From Niveibacterium sp. SC-1 (GTDB lineage Bacteria > Pseudomonadota > Gammaproteobacteria > Burkholderiales > Rhodocyclaceae), in assembly GCF_038235435.1 (NCBI RefSeq), contig NZ_CP151275.1:1984001-2048000 (forward strand): 64,000 nucleotides of DNA, in the 5' to 3' direction. The position numbers and the translations under genes were made by a program. Under the pieces are notes generated by a model that did not search any database, was not told the origin of the DNA, and was given only the letters and a program-made list of their open reading frames with translations. This document shows positions 1 through 9,181 of this stretch, piece after piece; the stretch's first letter is position 1; every line of letters begins with the position of its first letter.

Positions 1-1327
1 GGGTGGCGGCCCAGCGGAAGACGCGATAGACAGAAGGGTGCGAGAAGGCGCCGCGCCAGAAGCGCCAGACGAGGTGCTCGCCACGGCTGAAGGCCGCGCC
101 CTGGCCGCGCAGGGGATGTTCGACTTCCTGGCCCGGGTCACGCTTGGCTTCGTTGCGCAGGCGGATCAGCAGTTGCGGGATCGGGATGCGCACCGGACAG
201 ACTTCGCCGCAGGCGCCGCATAGGCTGGAAGCGGTGACCATCTCGTGCGTCTCTTCCAGGCCCAAGAGATGCGGCGAGATGATCTTGCCGATGGGGCCGG
301 GATAGACAGTGCCATACGCGTGGCCGCCGATGCGTTCATACACCGGGCAGTGGTTCATGCAGGCGCCGCAGCGGATGCATTGCAGGGTCTCGCGCAGCTC
401 GTCGTCGGCGTAGGCCTGGCTGCGGCCGTTGTCGAGCAGCACCAGGTGCAGCTCCTCGGGGCCGTCCTTCTCGCCCGCGCGGCGCGGCCCGGTGATGAGG
501 TTGAAGTAGGTGGTGATCGACTGGCCAGTCGCCGAGCGCGTCAGCAGGCTGGAGAGCGGCACCACGTCTTCGAGCCGGGCCACCACTTTCTCGATGCCCA
601 TGATCGCGACGTGCACCGGCGGCACGCTGGTCGAGAGCCGGCCGTTGCCTTCGTTCTCCACCAGCCACAGGGTGCCGGTATCGGCCGCCGCGAAGTTCAC
701 GCCGGAAAGCCCGATGTCCGCGTCGGCGAACTGCTGGCGCAGCACACGCCGGCCGGCCTGGATCAGCGCATCGACATCCTCGGTGTAGGGCATGTCCGCG
801 ATGCGTTCGTGGAAGAGCCCGGCGATGTCGGCCTTGGTCTTGTGGATCGCGGGCATGACGATGTGCGAGGGCTTCTCGCCGGCGATCTGGACGATGTACT
901 CGCCCATGTCGGATTCGACGCAGGTGATGCCGCGCGCTTCGAGGTAGTGGTTAAGCTCCATCTCCTCGCTCGCCATCGACTTGCCCTTGATCACGCTGTG
1001 CGCGTTGCGACGGCGCGCGATGCCCAGCACGATCTCGTTGGCCTGTTCCGCGGTCTCGGCCCAATGCACCTGTGCGCCGAGCACGAGCAGCTTTTCTTCG
1101 AGTTCGACCAAGAGATCGGGCAGGCGCGACAGCGCATGCTGGCGGATGTGCTGGCCGAGCGTGCGCAGCGCTTCCAGCTCCACCGGGTCGGGGAACTGCG
1201 CGCTGCGCTTCTGCTGCAAAAAGGCCATGGCGCCGGCGAGGCTCTTGCGCAATTTGGGGTCGGCCACCGCCGCCTGCGTACGCGCCTTGAAGGGCACCGT
1301 CGCCTGATCCTTAGTCACGAAGTTCAT
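1..1327 (-). CDS. lutB: L-lactate utilisation iron-sulfur protein LutB (3' end outside window)
   Basis: LutB is the ferredoxin-like subunit of the LutABC L-lactate dehydrogenase complex, which oxidises L-lactate to pyruvate in the cytoplasm. The reading frame starts at an ATG eight bases after the lutC stop (MNFVTKDQATVPFK) and runs off the left edge after about 442 codons; the family is usually about 470-480 residues. Two 4Fe-4S cysteine motifs are visible near the C-terminal end, CIRCGACMNHCP and CGACGEVCP, after a long LUD-type N-terminal domain. Gene order is lutA-lutC-lutB with overlaps or minimal gaps, so this is one operon. The missing C-terminus is a window edge effect. Confidence 0.9.
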   Translation of the reverse strand, partial: MNFVTKDQATVPFKARTQAAVADPKLRKSLAGAMAFLQQKRSAQFPDPVELEALRTLGQHIRQHALSRLPDLLVELEEKLLVLGAQVHWAETAEQANEIVLGIARRRNAHSVIKGKSMASEEMELNHYLEARGITCVESDMGEYIVQIAGEKPSHIVMPAIHKTKADIAGLFHERIADMPYTEDVDALIQAGRRVLRQQFADADIGLSGVNFAAADTGTLWLVENEGNGRLSTSVPPVHVAIMGIEKVVARLEDVVPLSSLLTRSATGQSITTYFNLITGPRRAGEKDGPEELHLVLLDNGRSQAYADDELRETLQCIRCGACMNHCPVYERIGGHAYGTVYPGPIGKIISPHLLGLEETHEMVTASSLCGACGEVCPVRIPIPQLLIRLRNEAKRDPGQEVEHPLRGQGAAFSRGEHLVWRFWRGAFSHPSVYRVFRWAAT

Positions 1328-1334
1328 CGTCTGC

Positions 1335-2027
1335 TCACGCACGGGAGGCAACTCCTTGCGTGGCGCCTGCATCCGCATGGGCGAGCAGCACGATCAGCTG
1401 GCGTGGGCCGTGGGCGCCGAAGGCCAGGGTCTGCTGGATGTCGGAGGTCTTGCTTGGGCCGGAGACCATCACGAGATTCGTCGGCATGGCCTGCGGCCAG
1501 TCCTGGGCGCGCATCGCGGTGAGCAGGTTGGGGAAGAGCCGTTCCGTGCGCAGCAGGATGATGTGCACCGGCGGCACGAGTGACAGCGTGCGCGGCTCGG
1601 CCGGGCCGGTGCGCATGACCAGCGCACCGGGATGCACCAGGCCGCAGTCGGCCTCGGTGAAGCCGGCGTCGATCTCGTGGAAGAGCGTGGGCTTGTACTC
1701 GGCCAGGGGGCGCTCGAAGAGATGCAGCGTCACTTCCTGCGGCAGAGCAGGGTGCAGTACCGGTGTGCTCGGTGCGGCGGGGTCGGCGAGCAGCGTGTGC
1801 AGGCCCTTGGTCTGCAGTACCTGAGCCAGGGCCGTGGGCCAGTCGCTCGCGGTCGTTTCGATCACCTCGGCGCGCTGAGCGCGCAGGCGTTCGGCGAAGC
1901 GCTGGATAGCGGCTGTGGGTTCAGCGTCGTGTTCGCCCAGGTGCACCGCGCCGGGGTCGGGGCGTGGCACGGGGGAGGAGGGCGCGTGCGCGCGCAGCTT
2001 GCCGAGGATGCGTTCGCGGGCGTTCAT
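1335..2027 (-). CDS. lutC: L-lactate utilisation protein LutC (LUD domain)
   Basis: This 230-residue protein has the LUD/DUF162 fold expected of LutC, the third subunit of the LutABC L-lactate oxidation complex. It begins MNARERILGKLRAHAP, which is typical for the family, and carries the conserved acidic GFTEADCGLVHPGALVMRTG stretch. Its ATG overlaps the lutA stop by four bases (ATGA), indicating translational coupling. It lies between lutA and lutB downstream of an IclR regulator. No unusual features are seen. Confidence 0.9.
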   Translation of the reverse strand: MNARERILGKLRAHAPSSPVPRPDPGAVHLGEHDAEPTAAIQRFAERLRAQRAEVIETTASDWPTALAQVLQTKGLHTLLADPAAPSTPVLHPALPQEVTLHLFERPLAEYKPTLFHEIDAGFTEADCGLVHPGALVMRTGPAEPRTLSLVPPVHIILLRTERLFPNLLTAMRAQDWPQAMPTNLVMVSGPSKTSDIQQTLAFGAHGPRQLIVLLAHADAGATQGVASRA

Positions 2028-2797
2028 GACTTCTCACCGCCCACGTGCCGCCACAGGAAGCTCGCCAGATGCTCCGTCGCGAGCTCGCGCTTCTCATGCT
2101 GAGCGGCATGCCGGATGTTGAGCATGCAGCCGCAGTCGGCGGTCACCATGCGCTCGCAGCCGGTGGCGAGTACTCGGTCCACCTTGTCGCTCACCATCGC
2201 GCCGGAGATGTCCGGATGCTTGAGGGAGAAGGTGCCGCCGAAGCCGCAGCACTCGGACTCGCGCGCGTGCTCCACCACCGCTACGCCGGGCAGTTGCGCC
2301 AGCAGTGCGAGTGCGTGCTCGCGCGTGCCCATCTCGCGGCGGGCGGAGCAGGAGGTGTGCAGGGCGATGCGCTCCTCGTGCGGCGCACGGTCCTTGAGGT
2401 GCACCCGCGCGACGTGCAAGAGGAATTCCGCGAGTTCGAAGACCCGCTCCGACAACGCCTGGGCCTGGGTCGCGAGTGCGGCGTCGTGCGCGAAGAGCCG
2501 TGGCCAGTGGTGGCGCAGCATGCCGGCGCAGGAGCCCGAGGGCACGACCACCGGCCAGGGCTCGGTGAAGAGCGCGAGCTGGCTGGCCGCGACGCGCGTC
2601 GCTTCCTCCGGATTGCCGCTGGTGTAGGCGGGCTGTCCGCAGCAGCTCTGGCCCTGCGGGAAGTGCACCCGGATGCCTTCGCGTTCGAGCAGGCGCACCG
2701 CATCGAGCCCGGCCTCGGGTACGAAGAGGTCGATGAGGCAGGTGCCGAAAAGATAGACGTCGGAAGGTTTGGCTGGATAGCTTCGGGTACCGCTCAC
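2024..2797 (-). CDS. lutA: L-lactate utilisation protein LutA (CCG-domain oxidoreductase)
   Basis: LutA has two cysteine-rich CCG domains like heterodisulfide reductase subunits, here QSCCGQPAYTSGNPEEA and SECCGFGGTFSLKHPDISG. These domains bind iron-sulfur clusters in the L-lactate-oxidising LutABC complex. I chose a GTG start because GAGGAG sits six bases upstream of it. An ATG 39 bases further upstream is possible but lacks such a site and adds residues outside the family consensus (the conserved part begins VYLFGTCLIDLF). With the GTG start the protein has 257 residues. It is separated by 135 bp from the upstream iclR stop and may share its transcript. Confidence 0.9.
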   Translation of the reverse strand: MSGTRSYPAKPSDVYLFGTCLIDLFVPEAGLDAVRLLEREGIRVHFPQGQSCCGQPAYTSGNPEEATRVAASQLALFTEPWPVVVPSGSCAGMLRHHWPRLFAHDAALATQAQALSERVFELAEFLLHVARVHLKDRAPHEERIALHTSCSARREMGTREHALALLAQLPGVAVVEHARESECCGFGGTFSLKHPDISGAMVSDKVDRVLATGCERMVTADCGCMLNIRHAAQHEKRELATEHLASFLWRHVGGEKS

Positions 2798-2932
2798 GCA
2801 TCGCTCCTCGATGGACGTTGCCCCCGGCAGGCGCACGCCCGGATCGCTTGATTACTGCGTCATCCTGCGCGAAGGCCGCGCCGGCTACCTTGAATCCGCG
2901 GCCACGATTTCTTCGTGTTACAGCGCTTCGCA

Positions 2933-3736
2933 CTACAGCGTTTTCTCCGCTTCATCCTGTACGGCCGGCGCGGCGGTGTCGCACAGTGACAGCGTGGCGG
3001 CGGCCTGCAGCAGCAGCTCCCGGGTCGAGTCGAGATTCGGCCCCGCATGCCGATCGATGCGGCGGATGAAGGGGCAGGTGAGTACGCCCAGTGCCCGCTC
3101 AGGCTCGCCGAGGATAGGCACGGAGATATCGGTCACGCCGTAGGCCTGTTCGCTGGCACCCTGCCAGTAGCCGGCCTTGAGCACGCGGGCGAGGATCGTC
3201 TCCAGTTCCGGTCCGTAGATCGGCACCTCGCCCTCCAGCACTTCGTGCGCGGCGAGCATCTCGGCGCGGCGCTGCTCCGGCTGGTAGGCCAGCAGCACGT
3301 GGCCCGAGCCCGTATCCACCAGGCTCACCCGAACGCCTACGCGGATCGTGAGTCCCCATTTTCCCGGCCCGTTCGTCTGGGCAACGATGGTGACATTGCC
3401 ACCGTCATAGATGCCGAGGTGACAGGACTGTTCCGACGCCTTGGCGAAGGCCTCCATCACCGGCACGGCGTGCGCGAGCAGCCGCTCGATCGGCGGGTGC
3501 TGATGCCCCAGCACGAAGAGCTTCAGGCTCAGCGCGTAGCGGTCGCCCTCCTGCGAGCGTGTCACGTAGTTGCGCGCCACCAGCCGCTCCAGCATCCGGT
3601 AGATCTCGCTCTGGCTGCGGCCCATCGCCTTGACGATTTCCGCCCGCGTCATGCCGTGCGGTTGATGGGCGAGCAACTCCAGGATGTCGAGTCCCTTGTC
3701 GAGGGCAGGGGCGCGGTAGCGGTGGTCATCTGTCAT
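2933..3736 (-). CDS. IclR-family transcriptional regulator
   Basis: The protein (267 residues) has an N-terminal winged helix-turn-helix (about residues 10-65; GMTRAEIVKAMGRSQSEIYR) and a C-terminal IclR effector-binding domain (about 80-255). IclR proteins bind small acids or sugars and control adjacent catabolic genes. It is divergent from the L-fucose operon and upstream of lutACB on its own strand, so it probably controls one or both. Two similar 17-bp palindromes in the 170-bp intergenic region are candidate operators. The effector is unknown; a pathway intermediate such as L-fuconate or 2-keto-3-deoxy-L-fuconate is a guess. Confidence 0.85.
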   Translation of the reverse strand: MTDDHRYRAPALDKGLDILELLAHQPHGMTRAEIVKAMGRSQSEIYRMLERLVARNYVTRSQEGDRYALSLKLFVLGHQHPPIERLLAHAVPVMEAFAKASEQSCHLGIYDGGNVTIVAQTNGPGKWGLTIRVGVRVSLVDTGSGHVLLAYQPEQRRAEMLAAHEVLEGEVPIYGPELETILARVLKAGYWQGASEQAYGVTDISVPILGEPERALGVLTCPFIRRIDRHAGPNLDSTRELLLQAAATLSLCDTAAPAVQDEAEKTL

Positions 3737-3854
3737 TGGATCGGGCTTTTCCGGGAGAGCGTCTGGGCGAACTTACCCGATGCAGGAACGCGATCGGGAA
3801 TCCGTGGGATACGGGTAAACACCTACTAGCGCAGCCGGTATGCGATGACCATAC

Positions 3855-3890
3855 TGGTTCGCCAATGAACACATTATTCACTAAAGAACA
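3855..3890. promoter_or_regulatory. Two tandem 17-bp palindromic operator candidates
   Basis: Two related sequences lie side by side: TGGTTCGCCAATGAACA (3855-3871) and TTATTCACTAAAGAACA (3874-3890). They agree at 12 of 17 positions, and each is an imperfect palindrome of the form TTC-N6-GAA. Their centres are 19 bp apart and they end 16 bp before the first ATG of the fucose operon, in the gap between the divergent iclR and catabolic genes. The position and symmetry fit binding sites for the adjacent IclR regulator; this is inferred from the sequence alone. Confidence 0.5.
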
Positions 3891-3906
3891 TTGATGCGGG
3901 TCAATC

Positions 3907-4659
3907 ATGCGACTGGAAGCTAAGACCGTCCTCATCACCGCAGCCGGCCAGGGCATCGGCCACGGCAGCGCCCTGGCCTGTGCCCGCGAAGGCGCCCGCG
4001 TCATCGCGACCGATATCGACGCGGCCCTGCTGGCCGCCCTGGCCGAGAAGGCGCCAGGCATCGAGACCCACGTCCTGGATGTGCGCGATGACACCGCGAT
4101 CACCGCGCTGGCCGCCGCGCTGCCGGCCCTCGACGGGCTCTTCAACTGTGCCGGCTACGTTCATAACGGCACGGTGCTGGGCTGTGACGAAGCGGCCTGG
4201 GACTTCAGCTTCGACCTCAACGTGAAGAGCATCTACCGCATGACACGGGCCTTCCTGCCCGGCATGCTGGAGAAGATGAATCGCGACGGGACCAGCGCTT
4301 CGATCCTCAACATGGCTTCGATGGCGTCCTCGATCAAAGGCTTCCCCAACCGCTTCGCCTACGGCGCGACCAAGGCGGCGGTCATCGGCATGACCAAGGC
4401 CATCGCGGCGGACTACGTGAAGCAGGGCCTGCGCTGCAACGCGCTGTGTCCCGGCACGGTGGACACGCCCTCGCTGCGCCAGCGCATCGCGGCCTCTCCG
4501 GATCCGGTGCAGGCGGAGAAGGACTTCATCGCGCGCCAGCCCATGGGGCGCCTGGCGGAAGTAGCGGACATCACGCCGCAAGTGGTGTACCTGCTCAGCG
4601 ACGAATCGCGATTCGTGAGCGGGCAGGCGGTGCTGGTCGATGGTGGCGTAACCATCTGA
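3907..4659 (+). CDS. 2-keto-3-deoxy-L-fuconate dehydrogenase (SDR family)
   Basis: This 250-residue classical short-chain dehydrogenase has the Rossmann motif TAAGQGIGHG, the NCAG motif and the catalytic YGATK near residue 160. The sequence style (FNCAGYVHNGTVL, VDTPSLRQRI) matches the DHRS6/BDH2-like group that includes the Xanthomonas 2-keto-3-deoxy-L-fuconate dehydrogenase. It would oxidise 2-keto-3-deoxy-L-fuconate with NAD+ to 2,4-diketo-3-deoxy-L-fuconate. It is first in an eight-gene operon holding every other enzyme of the non-phosphorylative L-fucose route, which is the main support for the substrate. Confidence 0.8.
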   Translation: MRLEAKTVLITAAGQGIGHGSALACAREGARVIATDIDAALLAALAEKAPGIETHVLDVRDDTAITALAAALPALDGLFNCAGYVHNGTVLGCDEAAWDFSFDLNVKSIYRMTRAFLPGMLEKMNRDGTSASILNMASMASSIKGFPNRFAYGATKAAVIGMTKAIAADYVKQGLRCNALCPGTVDTPSLRQRIAASPDPVQAEKDFIARQPMGRLAEVADITPQVVYLLSDESRFVSGQAVLVDGGVTI

Positions 4660-4685
4660 GCGCCAAGGGGCCGAGACCGGAAGCC

Positions 4686-5555
4686 ATGAACCGTATCGAC
4701 GCTCACCAGCACTTCTGGCGCCGCTCCCGCGGCGACTACACCTGGCTGAACGAGAGCGGCAGCGCGCTCGCACCGCTGCAGCGCGACTTCCTGCCCATGG
4801 ATCTGACGACGCTGCTGGAGGCGGGCGGCATCAACCGGACGGTCCTGGTGCAGGCTGCGGATACGGTGGCCGAAACCGAATTCCTGCTCGATCTGGCGAC
4901 GCGGCATGACTTCATCGCTGGCGTGGTCGGCTGGGTCGACCTGAGCCGCAGCGACGCGGCCGCAACGATCGAGCGCCTGGCCTCGAATCCCAAGTTCAAG
5001 GGCGTGCGCCCCATGCTGCAGGACCTGCCGATGGCGGACTGGATTGCCCGCGCACCGCATCCCGACGCGGTGCGCACGCTGATCCGGCTGGGCCTGCGTT
5101 TCGATGCCCTCGTGAAGTCCGAGCACCTGCCGGCGCTGTTGCGCTTCATGCAGGCCTGGCCGGAACTGGCGGTGGTGGTCGACCACTGCGCCAAGCCGCC
5201 GCTGGGCGAGGGGGGGGCATCGGAACATCGGACCGTGTGGCGTCGCCACATGAGCGAGATCGCCACGCTGCCCCAGGCGCATTGCAAGTTCTCCGGCCTC
5301 GTCACGGAAATCCCCGCCACCCAGCGCGCGACCGGCGTCGCGGCGATCGATGCCTTGCGTCCCGTACGCGACGACGTGCTGCAATGGTTCGGCCCCGCGC
5401 GGCTCATGTGGGGTTCAGACTGGCCGGTAGTGAATCTGGCTTTCAGCTATCCCCAGTGGCTGGCCCTGAGTGAATCGTTACTCGGTGAACTGGCGCCCGC
5501 CGAGCAGGCCGCGGTGTGGGCCGGCACGGCGCAACAGTTCTACGGCATCCAATGA
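4686..5555 (+). CDS. L-fuconolactonase (amidohydrolase family)
   Basis: This 289-residue protein belongs to the COG3618 TIM-barrel amidohydrolases. It has an N-terminal HxH metal motif (RIDAHQHFW) and a C-terminal catalytic aspartate in [10 protein letters not shown]. Family members hydrolyse sugar lactones, and here the likely substrate is L-fucono-1,5-lactone, giving L-fuconate. The start is set by the family consensus [11 protein letters not shown] with a GGAAG ribosome-binding site; upstream in-frame codons overlap the preceding gene in another frame and are not coding. The stop overlaps a possible ATG of the ABC ATPase. L-rhamnonolactone is an alternative substrate. Confidence 0.82.
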   Translation: MNRIDAHQHFWRRSRGDYTWLNESGSALAPLQRDFLPMDLTTLLEAGGINRTVLVQAADTVAETEFLLDLATRHDFIAGVVGWVDLSRSDAAATIERLASNPKFKGVRPMLQDLPMADWIARAPHPDAVRTLIRLGLRFDALVKSEHLPALLRFMQAWPELAVVVDHCAKPPLGEGGASEHRTVWRRHMSEIATLPQAHCKFSGLVTEIPATQRATGVAAIDALRPVRDDVLQWFGPARLMWGSDWPVVNLAFSYPQWLALSESLLGELAPAEQAAVWAGTAQQFYGIQ

Positions 5556-5566
5556 TGGAGCGTTTG

Positions 5567-7111
5567 ATGGAAGCAGGCGTGCCCCCGATCGTGTCGATCC
5601 GCAAGCTCTCGAAATCCTTCGCCGGCGTGCGTGCCTTGCACAACGTGCAGCTGGACGTGTTCGCCGGCGAAGTGCATGCCGTCATGGGCGAGAACGGCGC
5701 CGGCAAGTCCACGCTGATGAAGATCCTCGCCGGCATCTACGCGCGGGACGAAGGCGAGATCCTGCTCGAAGGGCGTCCGGTCGATTTCGCAGGACCGCGG
5801 CAGGCGCAGGCCCTGGGCATCGGCATCGTCCATCAGGAGCTCAACCTGATGAATCACCTCACCGTGGCGCAGAACATCTTCATCGGCCGCGAGCCGCGCC
5901 GCGGGGGCGGCTTCTTCGTCGATGAAGAAGCGCTGAACAAACAGGCCGCCGAAATCTTCGCCCGCATGGGCCTCGCGCTCGATCCGCGCACGCCCGTGGG
6001 CGAGCTGACCGTCGCGAAGCAGCAGATGGTGGAAATCGCCAAGGCGCTGTCGCACCGCTCCAAGCTCCTGATCATGGACGAGCCCACGGCCGCGCTGAAC
6101 AACCGCGAGGTCGCTGACCTCTTCCGCATCATCCGCCAGCTCAAGAGCGAGGGCGTGGCCATCGTCTATATCTCGCACAAGATGGACGAGCTGCAGGAGA
6201 TCGCCGATCGCGTGACCGTCATGCGCGACGGGCAGTTCATCGCCAGCAGCCTGATGGCGGAGACCAGCGTGGACGCGATCATCAAGATGATGGTGGGCCG
6301 CGAGCTCGAACAGCTCGACAAGACCCCGCGCGACGCCACGCCCGGCGAGATCGTCCTGGAGGTCAAGGGGCTGAGCCGTGGCACCGCGATCAAGGACGTG
6401 AGCTTCGAGCTGCACCGCGGCGAGATCCTCGGCTTCGCCGGGCTCATGGGCGCGGGCCGTACCGAGGTCGCGCGCGCCGTCTTCGGCGCCGACCCCATCG
6501 ACGCGGGCGAGATCCGCGTCCACGGCAAGCACGCCAGCATCCGCTCGCCGCGGCATGCGGTGGGCCTGGGCATCGGCTACCTCTCCGAGGACCGCAAGCA
6601 GTTCGGCCTCGCGACAGGGCTCGACGTCCAGACCAACGTCGCGCTGCCCTCGATGTGGAGCTTCCGCAGGCTGCTCGCCTTCCTCAACCAGGGCGCCATC
6701 CGCAAGACCGCGCAGGGCTACGTGCAGCAACTGGGCATCAAGACGCCGGCCGTCACCCAGCCCGTGCGCCTGCTCTCCGGCGGCAACCAGCAGAAGGTCG
6801 TGATCGCGAAGTGGCTGCTGCGTGACTGCGACATCCTCTTCTTCGACGAGCCCACGCGCGGCATCGACGTCGGCGCCAAGGCCGAGATCTACAAGCTTCT
6901 CAACGCGCTCGCGGCGCAGGGCAAGGCCATCGTCGTGATCTCCTCGGAGCTGCCGGAAATCCTGCGGCTCTCGCATCGCATCGTGGTGATGTGCGAGGGC
7001 CGGCTGACCGGCGAGCTCAGCGCCAACGAGGCCTCGCAGGACGCCATCATGCAGCTCGCCACTTCCCGCAAGCCCACCGCCCCCGACCCCGTCCACCTGC
7101 ACGCCCACTGA
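5567..7111 (+). CDS. Sugar ABC transporter ATP-binding protein (two NBDs)
   Basis: This is a RbsA/XylG-type ATPase with two fused nucleotide-binding domains, about 514 residues. Domain one has Walker [10 protein letters not shown] and a Walker B ending MDEPTAAL. Domain two has the degenerate P-loop GLMGAGRTE, signature LSGGNQQKV and [10 protein letters not shown], as in other sugar ATPases of this class. It would energise import of the pathway sugar, probably L-fucose. The ATG chosen has a GGAG six bases upstream; another ATG 15 bases earlier overlaps the lactonase stop and cannot be excluded. The permease and binding protein follow directly. Confidence 0.9.
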   Translation: MEAGVPPIVSIRKLSKSFAGVRALHNVQLDVFAGEVHAVMGENGAGKSTLMKILAGIYARDEGEILLEGRPVDFAGPRQAQALGIGIVHQELNLMNHLTVAQNIFIGREPRRGGGFFVDEEALNKQAAEIFARMGLALDPRTPVGELTVAKQQMVEIAKALSHRSKLLIMDEPTAALNNREVADLFRIIRQLKSEGVAIVYISHKMDELQEIADRVTVMRDGQFIASSLMAETSVDAIIKMMVGRELEQLDKTPRDATPGEIVLEVKGLSRGTAIKDVSFELHRGEILGFAGLMGAGRTEVARAVFGADPIDAGEIRVHGKHASIRSPRHAVGLGIGYLSEDRKQFGLATGLDVQTNVALPSMWSFRRLLAFLNQGAIRKTAQGYVQQLGIKTPAVTQPVRLLSGGNQQKVVIAKWLLRDCDILFFDEPTRGIDVGAKAEIYKLLNALAAQGKAIVVISSELPEILRLSHRIVVMCEGRLTGELSANEASQDAIMQLATSRKPTAPDPVHLHAH

Positions 7112-7116
7112 ACTCC

Positions 7117-8154
7117 ATGGAAACCACGCACCCCATGAACGCTGTGAACAAGACAACAATCGGCGCGGGCACCGCACTCGCGGCAGAGGGCCGGCACTTC
7201 CGGGCGGGCACGCGGCAGAAGCTGCTGGCCTTCTCCAGCCTGGTCGCGCTGATGGTGTTCTTCAGCATCGCGTCGGAGAGCTTCCTGCAGACGGACAACC
7301 TCGTGAGCATCCTGCAGGCCACGGCGGTGAACGGCGTGCTCGCGATCGCCTGCACCTTCGTGATCATCACCTCGGGCATCGATCTGTCGGTCGGCACGCT
7401 CATGACCTTCTGTGCGGTGATGGCCGGCGTGGTGCTCACCAATCTTCATCTGCCGCTACCGCTGGGCGTGATTGCCGCGATTTTCTTCGGCGCCCTCAGC
7501 GGCCTCGTCTCCGGCCTCTTGATCGCCAAGCTGAAGATCCCGCCCTTCATCGCGACCCTGGGGATGATGATGCTGCTCAAGGGCCTGGCGCTGGTGATCT
7601 CCGGCACCAAGCCGATCTACTTCAACGACACGCCGGGCTTCACCGCGATCTCGCAGGACTCGCTCATCGGCGACCTGATCCCCTCGCTGCCGATTCCCAA
7701 CGGCGTGCTGATCCTCTTCATCGTCGCGGTGCTCTCCAGCATCGTGCTCAACAAGACCATCTTCGGCCGCTACACCTTCGCGCTGGGCAGCAACGAAGAG
7801 GCCGCGCGCCTCTCCGGCGTCAATGTCGATTTCTGGAAGGTGATCGTCTACACGGTGTGCGGCGGCATCTGCGGCATCGCGGGCTTGCTGATCGCCTCGC
7901 GGCTCAACTCCGCACAACCCGCCCTGGGCCAGGGCTATGAACTGGATGCGATTGCCGCCGTGGTGATTGGCGGCACCTCGCTCTCCGGCGGCGTCGGCAC
8001 GATCCTGGGCACGATCATCGGCGCCTTCATCATGAGTGTGCTCACCAATGGCCTGCGCATCATGTCCGTCGCGCAGGAATGGCAGACCGTGGTGACCGGG
8101 GCAATCATCATCCTCGCCGTCTACACCGACATCCTTCGTCGCCGCAGCAAATAG
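7117..8154 (+). CDS. Sugar ABC transporter permease (RbsC family)
   Basis: This inner-membrane permease of about 345 residues has eight to ten hydrophobic segments and the RbsC-like signatures ITSGIDLSVG, near residue 83, and GLLIASRLNSAQPALGQGYELD, in the second half. It forms the channel of the importer with the ATPase five bases upstream and the periplasmic binding protein downstream. A second in-frame ATG 18 bases later is an alternative start. Its place within the fucose operon implies that it carries L-fucose or a related deoxy sugar. Confidence 0.9.
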   Translation: METTHPMNAVNKTTIGAGTALAAEGRHFRAGTRQKLLAFSSLVALMVFFSIASESFLQTDNLVSILQATAVNGVLAIACTFVIITSGIDLSVGTLMTFCAVMAGVVLTNLHLPLPLGVIAAIFFGALSGLVSGLLIAKLKIPPFIATLGMMMLLKGLALVISGTKPIYFNDTPGFTAISQDSLIGDLIPSLPIPNGVLILFIVAVLSSIVLNKTIFGRYTFALGSNEEAARLSGVNVDFWKVIVYTVCGGICGIAGLLIASRLNSAQPALGQGYELDAIAAVVIGGTSLSGGVGTILGTIIGAFIMSVLTNGLRIMSVAQEWQTVVTGAIIILAVYTDILRRRSK

Positions 8155-8204
8155 AGCGACTCGCAGCGTCTTACCCGCCCCAAAACCTACAACAGGAGAC
8201 AACG

Positions 8205-9158
8205 ATGTTCACCCGACGTGTATTTGGTTTGGCCCTTCTGGGTTTCGCCTCTTTCGGCGCTGCGCTGGCTACCAGCGGCATGGCATCCGCCCAGGAGGTC
8301 TACATCCCGCTCGTGTCCAAGGGCTTCCAGCATCAGTTCTGGCAGGCCGTGAAGTCCGGCGCCGAGAAGGCGGGCAAGGACCTGAACGTGAAGATCAGCT
8401 TCGAAGGCCCCGAGACCGAGGCCATGGTCGACAAGCAGATCGACATGCTCTCCGCCGCGCTCGCGAAGAAGCCCTCGGCGATCGGCTTTGCCGCGCTCGA
8501 CAGCAAGGCCGCGATCCCGCTGCTCAAGAAGGCGCAGGCAGCCAAGATCCCGGTGGTCGCGTTCGACTCCGGCGTCGATAGCGACATCCCGGTGACCACC
8601 GCCACCACCGACAACCGCGCCGCCGCCGCGCTGGCTGCTGACCGCCTTGCCGAGCTGATCGGCAAGAGCGGCGAAGTCGCCGTCGTTGCGCATGACCAGA
8701 CGAGCCGCACCGGTGTCGACCGCCGCGACGGATTCGTGGAGCGCATGAAATCCGCCTATCCCAACGTCAAGATCGTGAGCATCCAGTACGGCGGTGGCGA
8801 CCACCTCAAGTCCACGGAAGTCGCCAAGTCCATCCTTCAGGCCAACCCCAACCTCAAGGGCATCTTCGGCACCAACGAAGGCTCCGCGATCGGCGTGGTC
8901 AATGGCGTGAAAGAGATGAAAAAGAAGGTCGTGATCGTCGGCTTCGACTCCGGCAAGCAGCAGAAGGACGCGATCCGCAGCGGCCTCATGGCCGGCGCCA
9001 TCACGCAGAACCCGGTGGGCATTGGCTACAAGACGGTGGAAGCGGCAGTGAAGGCGCTCAAGGGCGAGTCCCTGCCCAAGATCATCGACACCGGTTTCTA
9101 CTGGTACGACAAGAGCAACATCGACGATCCGAAGATCGCCGCTGTCCTGTACGACTGA
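8205..9158 (+). CDS. Periplasmic sugar-binding protein of ABC transporter
   Basis: This is a 317-residue Peripla_BP_4/RbsB-like protein with an N-terminal signal peptide (MFTRRVFGLALLGFASF..., cleavage likely after ASA-Q near residue 29). The mature part begins EVYIPLVSKGFQHQFW and contains the ribose-binding-protein motif pattern (AFDSGVDSD, GIFGTNEGSAIG). It captures the imported sugar in the periplasm. AACAGGAGACAACG gives a strong ribosome-binding site. The fifty-base gap before it is the largest between the transporter genes. Confidence 0.9.
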   Translation: MFTRRVFGLALLGFASFGAALATSGMASAQEVYIPLVSKGFQHQFWQAVKSGAEKAGKDLNVKISFEGPETEAMVDKQIDMLSAALAKKPSAIGFAALDSKAAIPLLKKAQAAKIPVVAFDSGVDSDIPVTTATTDNRAAAALAADRLAELIGKSGEVAVVAHDQTSRTGVDRRDGFVERMKSAYPNVKIVSIQYGGGDHLKSTEVAKSILQANPNLKGIFGTNEGSAIGVVNGVKEMKKKVVIVGFDSGKQQKDAIRSGLMAGAITQNPVGIGYKTVEAAVKALKGESLPKIIDTGFYWYDKSNIDDPKIAAVLYD

Positions 9159-9181
9159 GCCATACACAGAAAGGGAACACG

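Noticed and set aside
5540..7177. A 545-codon minus-strand frame opposite the sugar ABC ATPase
   Set aside because: It is antisense to a gene with both Walker motifs and signature sequences; the translated product is His/Asp/Arg-rich shadow sequence.
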